Source of the DNA: Sphingomonas sp. LR60
GTDB lineage: Bacteria; Pseudomonadota; Alphaproteobacteria; Sphingomonadales; Sphingomonadaceae
Assembly: GCF_036855935.1 (NCBI RefSeq)
Contig: NZ_JASPFK010000001.1
Span: 126,501 to 190,500, forward strand
DNA length: 64,000 nt
Direction: 5' to 3'
Shown piece by piece: positions 35,973-44,753 of the stretch (position 1 is the stretch's first letter; each line of letters opens with the position of its first letter). Made by a program: the position numbers and the translations under genes. A model generated the notes under the pieces. The model was not told where the DNA came from and did no database searches. It saw nothing but the letters and a program-made list of their open reading frames with translations.

Positions 35973-36665
35973 TCAGTAAGAACCGCGCTGGAACAGCACG
36001 CTGGGCACGGTGAAGGCGATGATCTTGACGTTCATCGCGCATGACCGCGCGCGGCTGTAGGTCACGTCATAGGCGACGCGCCGACGATAGGACACGTCGT
36101 TGCGACCGCCGACCTGCCACAGACCGGTGATGCCCGGCCGCACCGCGCAATAATGCTCGAAATAGCGACCATATCGGCTGATCTCGCCGACGACGATCGG
36201 ACGAGGGCCGACGAGGCTCATGTCGCCACGGACCACGTTCCAGAGCTGCGGCAGCTCGTCGAGGCTGGTCTTGCGCAGAAAGCGCCCGATGCCGATCACG
36301 CGCGGATCGTCGCGCAACTTGTGATCGCGCTCCCATTCGTCACGCGCTTCCGGGCTGGTTTCGAGCAGGTGGCGGAGACGTGCGTCGGCATCCACGACCA
36401 TGCTGCGGAACTTCAAACACGGGAATGACCGGCCGCCACGCCCAATTCGCTGATGCGCGAAGATGATGGGACCTGGATCGAGTATGTAGATCACCGCAGC
36501 GACGATCGCCATCAACGGCGCGAGGATGATCAACGCCGTAATGGCAAGCGTTACGTCGAGGACCCGGCTGGCCATGTCGTCCAGTCGCTGCCAATTCGCG
36601 GAGCCATTGATTTCGTTGATCACGCCGGCCCGGTCCGGCGCAACCATCACGGTCGCTTCATGCAC
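35973..36665 (-). CDS. Undecaprenyl-phosphate sugar phosphotransferase, short form (bacterial sugar transferase)
   Basis: The protein has 230 aa. I choose a GTG at 36665 because GGGAG lies 7 nt before it; longer and shorter starts exist. A single hydrophobic segment ([21 protein letters not shown]) leads into the catalytic domain: [52 protein letters not shown] and [11 protein letters not shown]. These are the conserved parts of PssA/RfbP/GelB-type monotopic phosphoglycosyl transferases. The enzyme starts repeat-unit synthesis by moving a sugar-1-phosphate to undecaprenyl phosphate on the inner membrane. The donor (glucose or galactose) is unknown. A second, longer transferase of this class is encoded at 56.9 kb. 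Confidence 0.9.
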   Translation of the reverse strand: MHEATVMVAPDRAGVINEINGSANWQRLDDMASRVLDVTLAITALIILAPLMAIVAAVIYILDPGPIIFAHQRIGRGGRSFPCLKFRSMVVDADARLRHLLETSPEARDEWERDHKLRDDPRVIGIGRFLRKTSLDELPQLWNVVRGDMSLVGPRPIVVGEISRYGRYFEHYCAVRPGITGLWQVGGRNDVSYRRRVAYDVTYSRARSCAMNVKIIAFTVPSVLFQRGSY

Positions 36666-37265
36666 GGCTTCGCTCCCTGACGTTACGCTGCAACGCAACA
36701 AGTAAATGAAAATGAAGGAAATGAAAACAGGTAGAAAATCACGTGTCCTTCATCCCACCCCGTCGGTCTGCCGATCCGTCGTGGCAATCGGTAAATTGAT
36801 GTTTACCAACTCAGTTCCGGCCAAGCGGTGAGCCGTGGCATTGGAGAGGCAGAGCGTTCATTAACCATGGAACGCTTCCTTGCACTAATTTGACGTGGCG
36901 GGGCGAACGGCGATGGCGACACCGCTTCGAGCGCTCAAATAGCGGCGATCGTGCGGCCAAAGGCACGCCACATCTTGATTATTCTGCTTGGGATGCGCGC
37001 TGCAGCTGCGAGCAAATGCGTTGCTTTGTCTCGATATGGGGCAATGGTGCTGCCGGAGTCGCGTTGGCGCAGAGGCAGACCGGCGAATTCTCGAGTTGAA
37101 CGCGGCGCTCAGACGGGTTGGCTCGGCAGAATGGCTCTATGCCGATCAGCGGCCGGATCGATCACGATCCGCCGGAACGTGGCGCACTCACATCGGTCGT
37201 TCCGGCTCGGTGACTGATGCCACCTGCCACGGGTCGCGGCGTCCGAACGCCGCCGACCACCCTCC
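36666..37265. other. 600-bp intergenic region without a recognised gene
   Basis: Both neighbours are on the minus strand. The part 36700-36870 is low in GC for this genome and is a likely promoter for the priming transferase. It contains the inverted repeat GGTAAA-TTGATG-TTTACC at 36790-36807 and several TTAACC words. No open frame here has convincing coding character. Confidence 0.5.
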
Positions 37266-37736
37266 TCAGAACAAGCTGGCGAGCGCCTTCGCGATCCCGG
37301 CCCAGAGCAGTGCCGAACCGCCGACGATCACGCCGAGCCGTACGGCACCCGGATAGCGCATGATCTGCGGCTCGGGCAGCGGATGGGTGACCGGGGCGCT
37401 GGTGGTCAGCTGAATGACGGTACCACCGCGGAAGGTCTGCATGACCTCGGCCCGGCCGAGCGCCTCGATGAACTCGCAGCCGTAACCGCCCGTCACCTGC
37501 CGTACGACCCGCGCACTGGCGCGACCGCGACCGGGCAGGCCGATCGTCACGAGGCTGCCGAGTTCAAGCCGCGAGTCGGTGGCGACGCTGAAGCCGGTTT
37601 CGGACAGGTCGCGCACATAGACGTCGGTCGCCTCTTCACGCGCGTCGCGCAACGTCGAGGGTTGGTTGATCGGCTGCCGCTCTGCCGAGCGGCGATCGTC
37701 CGAATCGCTGGGTAGCAATATTGCCGGTATGAGCAT
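37266..37736 (-). CDS. PilZ-domain membrane protein (c-di-GMP receptor candidate)
   Basis: The protein has 156 aa from ATG 37736 (161 aa if ATG 37751). The PilZ domain shows the c-di-GMP binding pattern: RRSAER near the N-terminus (RxxxR) and DLSETG (D-x-S-x-x-G) about 30 residues later. The C-terminus has one membrane segment (LGVIVGGSALLWAGIAKALA). It may sense c-di-GMP at the inner membrane and influence EPS synthesis, as PilZ proteins do in other systems. The link here is positional only. Confidence 0.82.
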   Translation of the reverse strand: MLIPAILLPSDSDDRRSAERQPINQPSTLRDAREEATDVYVRDLSETGFSVATDSRLELGSLVTIGLPGRGRASARVVRQVTGGYGCEFIEALGRAEVMQTFRGGTVIQLTTSAPVTHPLPEPQIMRYPGAVRLGVIVGGSALLWAGIAKALASLF

Positions 37737-38134
37737 CGCCGCGCCTTTCACTGAGCATCAGGGGTTAGTCGTCGCAGAGCTACCAGCGGGTTAATGCGCC
37801 ATCGAATTTGCGCCCGCGGAAACAACTTTGATCGAATACGTTCATCGCCATGCAAGATTTCTGTGCCGTTCCGGGACGGAGGCGTAGGGAACAGACCAAG
37901 TGGAGGGGAAATTGCTGTTCAACTCAAGGGAACGATTTGCCGCCAGCGGCGTGCCACTGGTCTTCGACCGCTTCGGAATGATCGGTCCGTTCGTGGCCGA
38001 TGTGCTTGATCCGCTTTCCGCCGCACGCGGCATTTCGATCGGCATGATGCTGGCGACATTGCTTTGGACGCCGATCGCCGCATTCCTGATCTGACCTGAG
38101 CCACGGCGATGCGGGAAGGCGGCGCCAGACATGC
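37737..38134. other. 398-bp region upstream of PilZ gene, one possible antisense small gene
   Basis: It lies between two minus-strand genes. The upper part should hold the PilZ promoter. The lower part contains the plus-strand frame 37900-38097 listed separately. No repeat or strong hairpin was noticed. Confidence 0.4.
37900..38094 (+). CDS. Possible small membrane protein, 64 aa
   Basis: The frame starts at GTG 37900 (TTG 37912 is also possible) and ends with a hydrophobic helix (ISIGMMLATLLWTPIAAFLI). Most codons end in G or C, as in real genes here, and the frame contains SGVPLVFDRFGMIGPFVADV. It runs antisense to its neighbours, and no family is recognised. Ribosome-binding evidence is weak (GAGGGG close to the TTG). 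Confidence 0.35.
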   Translation: MEGKLLFNSRERFAASGVPLVFDRFGMIGPFVADVLDPLSAARGISIGMMLATLLWTPIAAFLI

Positions 38135-39421
38135 TCAGTTCTTGATCGCGATGACGTGCGGCTTGGCAGTCCAGGAAAAGCCGCTGAACATCTTGAGCTG
38201 CTTGCCGTTGCCGAGGTCGCCGCCATTGCAGCTCAGCAGCTTGTTGATGCAGTTTCCGGTCCACATCCGCATCACCGAGTCGTCCCAGGCGCCGAACCAG
38301 TCGGCATGGAGCGTGCTGCCCGGGCGCATCAACGGCATCCCCGGCATCTCGTCCGATGCCAGATGCCACGACGACTTGCCGCCATCCCACGTCCCCGACG
38401 TGTCGAGATCGGAGTCGACCGTGTACCATGCGCCGAGCGTGAACCCCGGAATGACATAGGGGTGCGTCGCCGGGCATTTCAGGTAACCCCAGTCGCCATA
38501 GCCGGCGTTCGCGATGTGCGAGCGGTGATCGGCGCTGTCGAGGTTCTTGCCGTCCCAGCAATTGGGCGCGTTGATGATCGCGCCAAGCTGATTGCCGACC
38601 GGGCAATTCTTTGCGGCCTCGACGATGTCGTTGTAATGGCCCGAGGTGGCGGTCGGTCCCTGGCAGTTGAAATAGCCCGCGCCGAACTTGGTCGACATGC
38701 TCGCCATGTCGAAGCCGAAGAGGAAGCGCATCCCGCGCGGCAGGTCGACGCACGCCTTGCCCATGCGCTGACACTCCGGATCGTTTTCCGGCAAGCGCTT
38801 GTAATAGATGCTGATGAAGTCCGGCCGGACCACGCCGCCCTTGCCGTTGAGCATCGCCGGGATCCAATAGGCGCTGCGGTTCAGCGGACTGTTGCAGGTG
38901 CTCTCGCCCGTGGTGCGCAGGCTCTCGTAGGTCGAGTTGGCGTTGGCGAGCGTGTTGCCGAAGAACTGGTGTAGGTGCGAGCGGCCGGGCTGGCCGGGGA
39001 AAACGACAGGGTCGTCGCGCAGCTCGTGGCTGGGGGCGCAGATGAAGCGGAACGCGCCCACCGTGTCGGGCTTGCCGGTCGCCGCGATCTCGCCCGTGCC
39101 CCAGGACGGCACCAGCTCCGAATTGACGTCGAAGTTGCTCGGGATCTCGGGATAGCTTTCGGCGACCGACAGGCTGCCCGGTGTCACCGCGACCGGCGAT
39201 GCGCTGGCGGCGGGCGTCGGCGTCGGAGTGGGCGAGGGCGTGGGCGTGGCGGTGGGGACGACCGTGACCGGTGCCGTGGCGCTGGGTGCGGCCGTGCTGC
39301 CGCCGCCGCCGCTGCCGCCGCCGCAAGACGCCAGCGCGAGCGCGCCGGCGAGTTGCGCGAGGGATCGGCCGGTGCGACGCGTCAGCGTGCCCGTTGCCGC
39401 ATGACGCAGCAGCGACTTCAT
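38135..39421 (-). CDS. DUF1996 lipoprotein with Pro/Thr linker
   Basis: The protein has 428 aa from the ATG at 39421 (MKSLLRHAATGTLTRRTGRS). A lipobox (LALASC) is followed by GGGSGGGGS, and then a Thr/Pro repeat linker (TPTPSPTPTPTP). From about residue 100 to the end it is a DUF1996 domain: VGAFRFICAPSHELRDDPVV, GRSHLHQFFGNT, RSAYWIPAM, YFNCQGPTATSGHY, CWDGKNLDSADH and HADWFGAWDD. The repeated His, Trp, Cys and Asp residues hint at a carbohydrate- or metal-binding fold, but the family function is unknown. It is a paralogue of the broken gene at 33.5-34.8 kb. It should be tethered to the envelope and exposed beyond it by the linker. Confidence 0.88.
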   Translation of the reverse strand: MKSLLRHAATGTLTRRTGRSLAQLAGALALASCGGGSGGGGSTAAPSATAPVTVVPTATPTPSPTPTPTPAASASPVAVTPGSLSVAESYPEIPSNFDVNSELVPSWGTGEIAATGKPDTVGAFRFICAPSHELRDDPVVFPGQPGRSHLHQFFGNTLANANSTYESLRTTGESTCNSPLNRSAYWIPAMLNGKGGVVRPDFISIYYKRLPENDPECQRMGKACVDLPRGMRFLFGFDMASMSTKFGAGYFNCQGPTATSGHYNDIVEAAKNCPVGNQLGAIINAPNCWDGKNLDSADHRSHIANAGYGDWGYLKCPATHPYVIPGFTLGAWYTVDSDLDTSGTWDGGKSSWHLASDEMPGMPLMRPGSTLHADWFGAWDDSVMRMWTGNCINKLLSCNGGDLGNGKQLKMFSGFSWTAKPHVIAIKN

Positions 39422-39564
39422 CGGAAAGCTCCATGCCCGGGGTGGCCGGATCACGTCCGGTCGGGATGGCTCTTTTTACGCTGCGGTGGTTAGGGCGGGG
39501 TGAAGTGGCGTGGTTACGCGTCGGTAAACATTTCCGACTTTCCGTGCGCGTGCTACCGAAAGGA

Positions 39565-40230
39565 TCAGTTCGCCGCGCTGCCGTTACGCCGGGCCAGCAA
39601 GCGCTTGAAGCGGCGGGCGAATTGCGCGGCCTGACGAAGAACCGGCCAGCGATCGAAGAAGCGCAACTCGGCGATATCGGTGCGCGACGGGCGTTGGTCC
39701 GCGATCGGCGGCACCGCAAAATGCGTGACGATCGCCGGGTGCGCGCGACGATACCAGACATAGGCGCCGTCGATCGGCGGATGGTCGTCGAGCGCGAGCA
39801 GCCCGCGCAGATAGGTGGCGAGCGCGGGGACGATCTCGGCGCGGAACCCCATGCAATGCGCGCCGATGATGTCGCTGTTCTGCAGGTCGTTCGGCTTCGC
39901 GGCGTAATGGCCGCCGTAGAAGATCTGCCAGTCGGCAGGGAGCGCGGTGTCGTGCGCGCCGGCGGTGAAATCGACGTCGTCCTCGAGGATCAGCACGCTC
40001 GCCCCCTGCGCGGCGGCTTCCTCCAGGATCGAGAGATGACTGTGATAGACGCCGCGTGCACCGATCGACGTGAAGGTGCCCGCGTCCTCGAAGCGGCAGG
40101 CGCCGAAAAAAGCGACGCGCGGATCGTTGTCCGCGCCGATCCGCCGCAATTCGCCGAGCATCTGCGCGCGCCGGTCGGTGCGGTGCTTCAGGTTGATGAC
40201 GCGGACTTGATCGAAATGGTCGAACAGCAT
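39565..40230 (-). CDS. Family 25 glycosyltransferase
   Basis: The protein has 221 aa from the ATG at 40230. The N-terminal VRVINLKHRTDRRAQMLGEL and GVYHSHLSILEEAAA, then VLILEDDVDF (metal-binding DxD-like), match GT25, the LPS glycosyltransferase family that often adds galactose. A QIFYGGHYAAKP-type segment and a C-terminal basic tail follow. The GT4 gene ends 4 nt upstream, so this is the last gene of the operon 42406-39565. Acceptor and donor are unknown. Confidence 0.85.
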   Translation of the reverse strand: MLFDHFDQVRVINLKHRTDRRAQMLGELRRIGADNDPRVAFFGACRFEDAGTFTSIGARGVYHSHLSILEEAAAQGASVLILEDDVDFTAGAHDTALPADWQIFYGGHYAAKPNDLQNSDIIGAHCMGFRAEIVPALATYLRGLLALDDHPPIDGAYVWYRRAHPAIVTHFAVPPIADQRPSRTDIAELRFFDRWPVLRQAAQFARRFKRLLARRNGSAAN

Positions 40231-40234
40231 CGTC

Positions 40235-41428
40235 TCAATCCTTGCCGAAGCGGTGTGCGAGCGGAAGCACCGCGGTGGCGATATCGAACTCGCGTTCCAC
40301 CTTGGCGCGGGCGGCGGTCGCCAGCCGGTCGCCGAGATCGGGTTCGTCGCGAAGACGCGCGATCGCGCGGCGGAGATCGGCCCAGTCGCCGGGGCGGAAC
40401 AGCAGACCTTCGACCCCGTCCTCAATCAGCTCAGGAACACCCGCAACGCGGCTGCCGATCACCGGAACGCCGATCGCCATCGCTTCCATGAGCACGATCG
40501 GCAGACCTTCCATGAAGCTGGGCAGGACGAGCAGATCGGCGCGCGCGATCGCGGCAAGCGTCGCGGCTTCGTCGAGGCGGCCGGCGAAGCGGACCCGGTC
40601 GACCATGCCGTGCGCGGCGACCGCCGCTTCGATCTCGGCGAGCATCGGGCCGTCGCCGACGAGCGTCAGCGTCACATCGAGCGGTGCGATCGCCTCGAGC
40701 AGCCCGAGATGACCCTTTTCGGGCGACAGCCGCGCGACGCAGACGATCTCGCGGCGTGGGCCGGTGCGCGGTGGCGCCGAGGGTAGCTTGGGAAGATCGA
40801 GCCCACAGCGCACGGTCGCGAACTTGTGCCAATGCGCGGGCGCGGTGACCCGCATCGCCTGCGCGCGCCCGAACCACGAGACGCACGCCGCAAAATCCGC
40901 CGCTTCCAGCTTCGCACCGAGCGTCAACCCGGAGGGATAATCGGTTTCAGAGATGCCGTGCAGCGTCAGGCTCCACGGCAGACCCGCAAAGCGCGCGGCC
41001 AGCATCCCGACCGTCGCGCCGGCATTGGCGAAATGATTGTGGACATATGCGATGCCGTCCTCGCGCAGCATCTTCGCGAGTACGACGGCCTCGGCGAAGT
41101 GGAACAGCGACCAGAGCATCGCCTTCGCACCCGGTGCCCGGTGACGCAGCGCGAGCCGCAGCAGCGAGAACCACGCGGCCGGACGCGTCGTGAGCGCGCG
41201 GAGGTGCGCGCCGAGCAGCGTCGGCATCCGCATCGGCAGCACGAAGCGCGTGGTGTCGAACGACGCCTTGTCCTCGGGCGCCTTCAATTCGGCGGGCGAG
41301 GGGCGGCGGATGCTGTAGGTGCGGATGTCGACGCCGTGGCGGCGCAGGCTATCGACCTCGCGGCGGATGAACGTGTGCGACGAGGCCGGATACTGGCTCA
41401 CCACATAGGCGATGCGCGGGTCGGTCAT
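40235..41428 (-). CDS. Family 4 glycosyltransferase
   Basis: The protein has 397 aa, a GT-B fold. The N-terminal domain has VVSQYPASSHTFIRREVDSL and VHNHFANAGATVGMLAA; the C-terminal donor domain has CVARLSPEKGHLGLLEAI, LVGDGPMLAEIE and the E-x7-E signature EGLPIVLMEAMAIGVPV. This profile is close to colanic-acid WcaL/AmsK-type enzymes. Its ATG overlaps the stop of the upstream GT2 gene (ATGA), and the GT25 gene follows after 4 nt. It should act in the cytoplasm on the lipid-linked repeat unit. Confidence 0.92.
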   Translation of the reverse strand: MTDPRIAYVVSQYPASSHTFIRREVDSLRRHGVDIRTYSIRRPSPAELKAPEDKASFDTTRFVLPMRMPTLLGAHLRALTTRPAAWFSLLRLALRHRAPGAKAMLWSLFHFAEAVVLAKMLREDGIAYVHNHFANAGATVGMLAARFAGLPWSLTLHGISETDYPSGLTLGAKLEAADFAACVSWFGRAQAMRVTAPAHWHKFATVRCGLDLPKLPSAPPRTGPRREIVCVARLSPEKGHLGLLEAIAPLDVTLTLVGDGPMLAEIEAAVAAHGMVDRVRFAGRLDEAATLAAIARADLLVLPSFMEGLPIVLMEAMAIGVPVIGSRVAGVPELIEDGVEGLLFRPGDWADLRRAIARLRDEPDLGDRLATAARAKVEREFDIATAVLPLAHRFGKD

Positions 41429-42406
41429 TTGTAGGTGATCGCCGAGGTGAGGTGACGGGCGCGCCGGTAGCGGATGACGCCCTGAAGCTCAGGGAATTTG
41501 GCGAGCATCGTGAAGAAGGCGTGCGGCCAGGCCATGCCGCGCGGCTGCCCGCCGCGCAGCGCGATCCGTGCCACCTGCGCGGCGAAGGCCGCGACGGGCA
41601 GCAGCAGGAACGCGGGGTGGGCGAGCAGCGCCAGTGCGACGCCGACGAACGGGATGATCCCCGCCCACAGCTGCGCGCGCTTCACCTCGGTGCGGTAGAG
41701 CGGGTGCGGCAGCGCGGCGGTCGCGTCGCCGGCCTGCGCATAGCCGAACCCGGTGCGCACCGCGCGCCACCACCATTGCTTGAAGCGCAGCATCGCCGCA
41801 TCGTGCCGCGTCATCTCGGCATCGATCCGCCACACGCGCCAGCCAGCGGCCCGCAACCGCGCGCAAAGCTCTGGCTCCTCGCCGGCGGTGAGCGTGTCGG
41901 TGAACCCGCCGAGCGCGCGAACCGCATCGGCGCGCATCAGCGAGATCGCCGCCGCACGCACCCGCTTCGCCGATGGGCGTGTCCCATTCCATGTCGCACA
42001 GGCGATTGTAGACCGACGCCTCGGGGAAGCGCTCGCGTCGGCGTCCGCACACCACCGCGACATCGGGATGCGTATCGAGAAAGGCCGTGGCGGTCGCCAG
42101 CCACGCGCCGTCCAGCTCGCAATCACCGTCGACGAATTGCACCAGCTCGACATCGGGAAGCGCCGCCAAGCCGGCGTTACGCGCACGCGCTGCGGTGAAG
42201 GGCAGGGTGAGGTCGAGATCGACCACGGTCGCCCCCATCGCGCGGGCGCGGTCCGCGCTGCCATCGGTCGAGGCCGAATCGACGTAGGCGACCGCCGCGC
42301 CGCTGCCGTCGAGCGCGCGGAGGCAGCGGATCAGCCGTTCGCCTTCGTTGCGGCCGATCGCGACGATACCGATCCGCGTCGGTGTGGTGGGGGAAGAAAA
42401 GGTCAT
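41425..42406 (-). pseudogene. Family 2 glycosyltransferase, frame broken
   Basis: The first frame, from ATG 42406 (MTFSSPTTPTRIGIVAIGRN), has the GT2 start, AYVDSASTDGSADRA, VELVQFVDGDCELDG and DMEWDTPIGEAGACGGD. At about 41940-41950 it fails, and the next frame continues with LMRADAVRALGGFTDTL, TAGEEPELCARLRAAGWRVW, then FKQWWWRAVRTGFGYAQAGD and several hydrophobic helices to 41425. In relatives CGGD is followed directly by an LMR motif, so a single added base (or two lost) explains the break. The intact protein would be about 327 aa with a membrane-associated C-terminus. It is the first gene of the operon with GT4 and GT25. Confidence 0.83.
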
Positions 42407-42535
42407 GCCGTCGCAGCGGTCGTCCAGTGAGCGTTGCGAATCAAGCCGGATTGATCCACCGCCCGTGCCTCTAGCATTGCAGCGGTTAAATTCGAGCGAC
42501 CAAGAAGGCTGTGCGTGCGGGATAAGGACATGACG

Positions 42536-43642
42536 ATGCGGATTCTCTTTGCCCTGCCCGGTTTCCACCGCTTCGAGCGCGGCGCCGAGGTCGCGTTGCT
42601 GTCGCTGGCCGCGGAGTTGGGGCGCGCGGGCGAAGACGTGACGGTGATCGGTTCGGGTGAAGCGCGCGCGGGCACACCCTATCGCTTCCTCCATGCCGGG
42701 TCGGTACGCCGCGAGCGGCTGGAGAAGTTGCCGCGTGTCCCGGCGCTGCGCAGCGATACCGGCTGGGAAGAGGCGACGTTCGCGCCCGGATTGCTGCGCG
42801 CCTACCGTCCCGCGGATCATGATGTGACCGTCACCTGTTCGTTCCCGTTCACCAATTGGGTGCTGCGGCGACCGGTGATCGGCGGCCGCCGCCCGTCGCA
42901 TGTGTTCGTCACCCAGAACGGCGACTGGCCGGCAATCTCGAACGATTCGGAGTTCCGCACCTTCGGCTGCGAGGGACTGGTGTGCACCAACCCCGATTAC
43001 CTGGAGCGCAATCGCGATCGCTGGCGCTGCGCGCTGATCCCGAACGGGATCGACGCGACGCGCTTCACGCCGGGGGCGGCGGAGCGTGCGCGACTGGGCT
43101 TGCCCGAGCAGGGGCCGATCGTGCTGATGGTCAGCGCGCTGATCCCGTCGAAGCGCGTCGAAGACGGGGTGCGCGCGGTGAGCCACATGCCCGGCGCACA
43201 GCTCGTCGTTGCGGGCGACGGACCGGAGCGCGAGGCGGTGGACCGGCTGGCGGCCGACTTGCTGCCGGGACGGTTCCGGCGACTGACCGTAGCGGCGACC
43301 GAGATGCCGGCGCTCTATCGTTCGGCCGACGTGTTCCTGCACCTGTCGAAGGAAGAATCGTTCGGCAACGTCTATATCGAGGCGCTGGGGTGCGGTGCGC
43401 CGGTCGTCGGGCATGATTCGGCGCGGTTGCGCTGGATCGTCGGCGACGATGCGGTGTTGCTCGACACCTCCGACCCGGTAGCGGTAGCGCGCGCGCTGGA
43501 ACAGGCGATCGCGTCACGCGAGACGCTGGTGCCGCGCGGGGTAGCGCGCGCCGGCAACTTCGCGTGGCCGCGAGTCGCGGCGCAATATCGGGAGTTTCTG
43601 GCCGAGGTCGTGGCGGCACAGACCCCGTCACCGCGAGCGTAG
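42536..43642 (+). CDS. Family 4 glycosyltransferase
   Basis: The protein has 368 aa. I use ATG 42536 (MRILFALPGFHRFERGAE) because AAGGA lies 7 nt before it; a longer GTG start at 42515 and ATG 42530 are in frame. GT-B signs are GAEVALLSLAAELGRAGEDV, VFVTQNGDWP, CTNPDYLERN, VVAGDGPEREAVDRL and LSKEESFGNVYIEALGCGAP (E-x7-E). The C-terminal codons lie in a long inverted repeat. It diverges from the GT2 gene and converges with the UXS gene. Confidence 0.9.
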   Translation: MRILFALPGFHRFERGAEVALLSLAAELGRAGEDVTVIGSGEARAGTPYRFLHAGSVRRERLEKLPRVPALRSDTGWEEATFAPGLLRAYRPADHDVTVTCSFPFTNWVLRRPVIGGRRPSHVFVTQNGDWPAISNDSEFRTFGCEGLVCTNPDYLERNRDRWRCALIPNGIDATRFTPGAAERARLGLPEQGPIVLMVSALIPSKRVEDGVRAVSHMPGAQLVVAGDGPEREAVDRLAADLLPGRFRRLTVAATEMPALYRSADVFLHLSKEESFGNVYIEALGCGAPVVGHDSARLRWIVGDDAVLLDTSDPVAVARALEQAIASRETLVPRGVARAGNFAWPRVAAQYREFLAEVVAAQTPSPRA

Positions 43643-43666
43643 CGTCGCTATGCTCGCGGTGACGGG
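43624..43666. terminator. 15-bp perfect inverted repeat at convergent gene ends
   Basis: CCCGTCACCGCGAGC (43624-43638) pairs with GCTCGCGGTGACGGG (43652-43666) across a 13-base spacer that contains AGCGTCGCT. The left arm covers the last codons of the GT4 gene, and the stop lies in the loop (43640-43642). It separates this gene from the convergent UXS gene 31 bp away and is a probable bidirectional terminator. It also resembles the CGTCATTGCGAGC repeat family. Confidence 0.7.
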
Positions 43667-43673
43667 ATGAGGG

Positions 43674-44630
43674 TCAGTTCACGAAGTCGCGGAAATATTC
43701 GATCGTCCGCTCCAGCCCCTCGCGGAGCTGCACCTTGGGCTCCCAGCCGAGCTTGTCGCGCGCGACGGTGATGTTGGGCTGACGCTGCATCGGATCGTCC
43801 TGCGGCAGCGGGCGATAGTCGAGCGTCGAGCGCGAGCCGGTCATTTCGATGACCAGCTCGGCCAGCTCGCGGATCGTGAATTCGTTGGGATTGCCGATGT
43901 TGACCGGGCCGGTGACGTCCGGTGCGGTGTCCATCAGCCGCAGGAACCCCTCGACCAGATCGTCGCGGTAGCAGAAGCTGCGCGTCTGCGATCCGTCACC
44001 GTACATCGTGATCGGCTCGTCCTTGAGCGCCTGCATGATGAAGTTCGAGACGACGCGGCCATCGGCCGGGTGCATCCGCGGGCCGTAGGTGTTGAAGATG
44101 CGCGCGACCTTCACCTCGACGCCGAGTTGGCGGTGATAGTCGAAGAACAACGTCTCGGCGCAGCGCTTGCCTTCGTCATAGCAGGAGCGGATGCCGATCG
44201 GGTTGACGTTGCCCCAATAATCCTCAGTCTGCGGGTGGACGTGCGGATCGCCGTAGACTTCGCTGGTCGATGCCTGGAAGATCTTGCACTTCAGCCGCTT
44301 CGCCAGCCCGAGCATGTTGATCGCGCCGATCACGCTGGTCTTGGTCGTCTGCACGGGATCGTGCTGGTAATGGATCGGCGAGGCCGGGCAGGCGAGATTG
44401 TAGATCTCGTCGACCTCGACATACAGCGGGAAGCACACGTCGTGGCGCATGAATTCGAAGCTTGGATTGGCGTGCAGATGCTCGATGTTGCGCTTGGCGC
44501 CGGTGAACAGATTGTCCACGCACACCACCTCGTCGCCGCGCTCCAGCAGCCGGTCGATCAGGTGCGATCCCAGAAAGCCTGCGCCACCGGTGACCAGAAT
44601 ACGCTTACGTGATTGATAATTCCGCGCCAT
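43674..44630 (-). CDS. UDP-glucuronate decarboxylase (UDP-xylose synthase)
   Basis: The protein has 318 aa, an extended SDR that converts UDP-glucuronate to UDP-xylose with bound NAD. The NAD site is [19 protein letters not shown], the catalytic YxxxK lies in [11 protein letters not shown], and [32 protein letters not shown] and [20 protein letters not shown] are diagnostic of the UXS family. Together with ugd at 19.4 kb it points to xylose or a 4-keto-pentose in the polysaccharide. It diverges from the acyltransferase gene. Confidence 0.94.
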   Translation of the reverse strand: MARNYQSRKRILVTGGAGFLGSHLIDRLLERGDEVVCVDNLFTGAKRNIEHLHANPSFEFMRHDVCFPLYVEVDEIYNLACPASPIHYQHDPVQTTKTSVIGAINMLGLAKRLKCKIFQASTSEVYGDPHVHPQTEDYWGNVNPIGIRSCYDEGKRCAETLFFDYHRQLGVEVKVARIFNTYGPRMHPADGRVVSNFIMQALKDEPITMYGDGSQTRSFCYRDDLVEGFLRLMDTAPDVTGPVNIGNPNEFTIRELAELVIEMTGSRSTLDYRPLPQDDPMQRQPNITVARDKLGWEPKVQLREGLERTIEYFRDFVN

Positions 44631-44753
44631 CCGGCACCAATCCCCTGCTTGTCGCCTGTCCGCGAGCGCCGGGCGGCGTCGCGCGCAAACCGTTAGGCTA
44701 TGGCTACTAAGGAGGCGTTACGCCTTGCGCAAACATTGTTATGGAAGTTGGGT

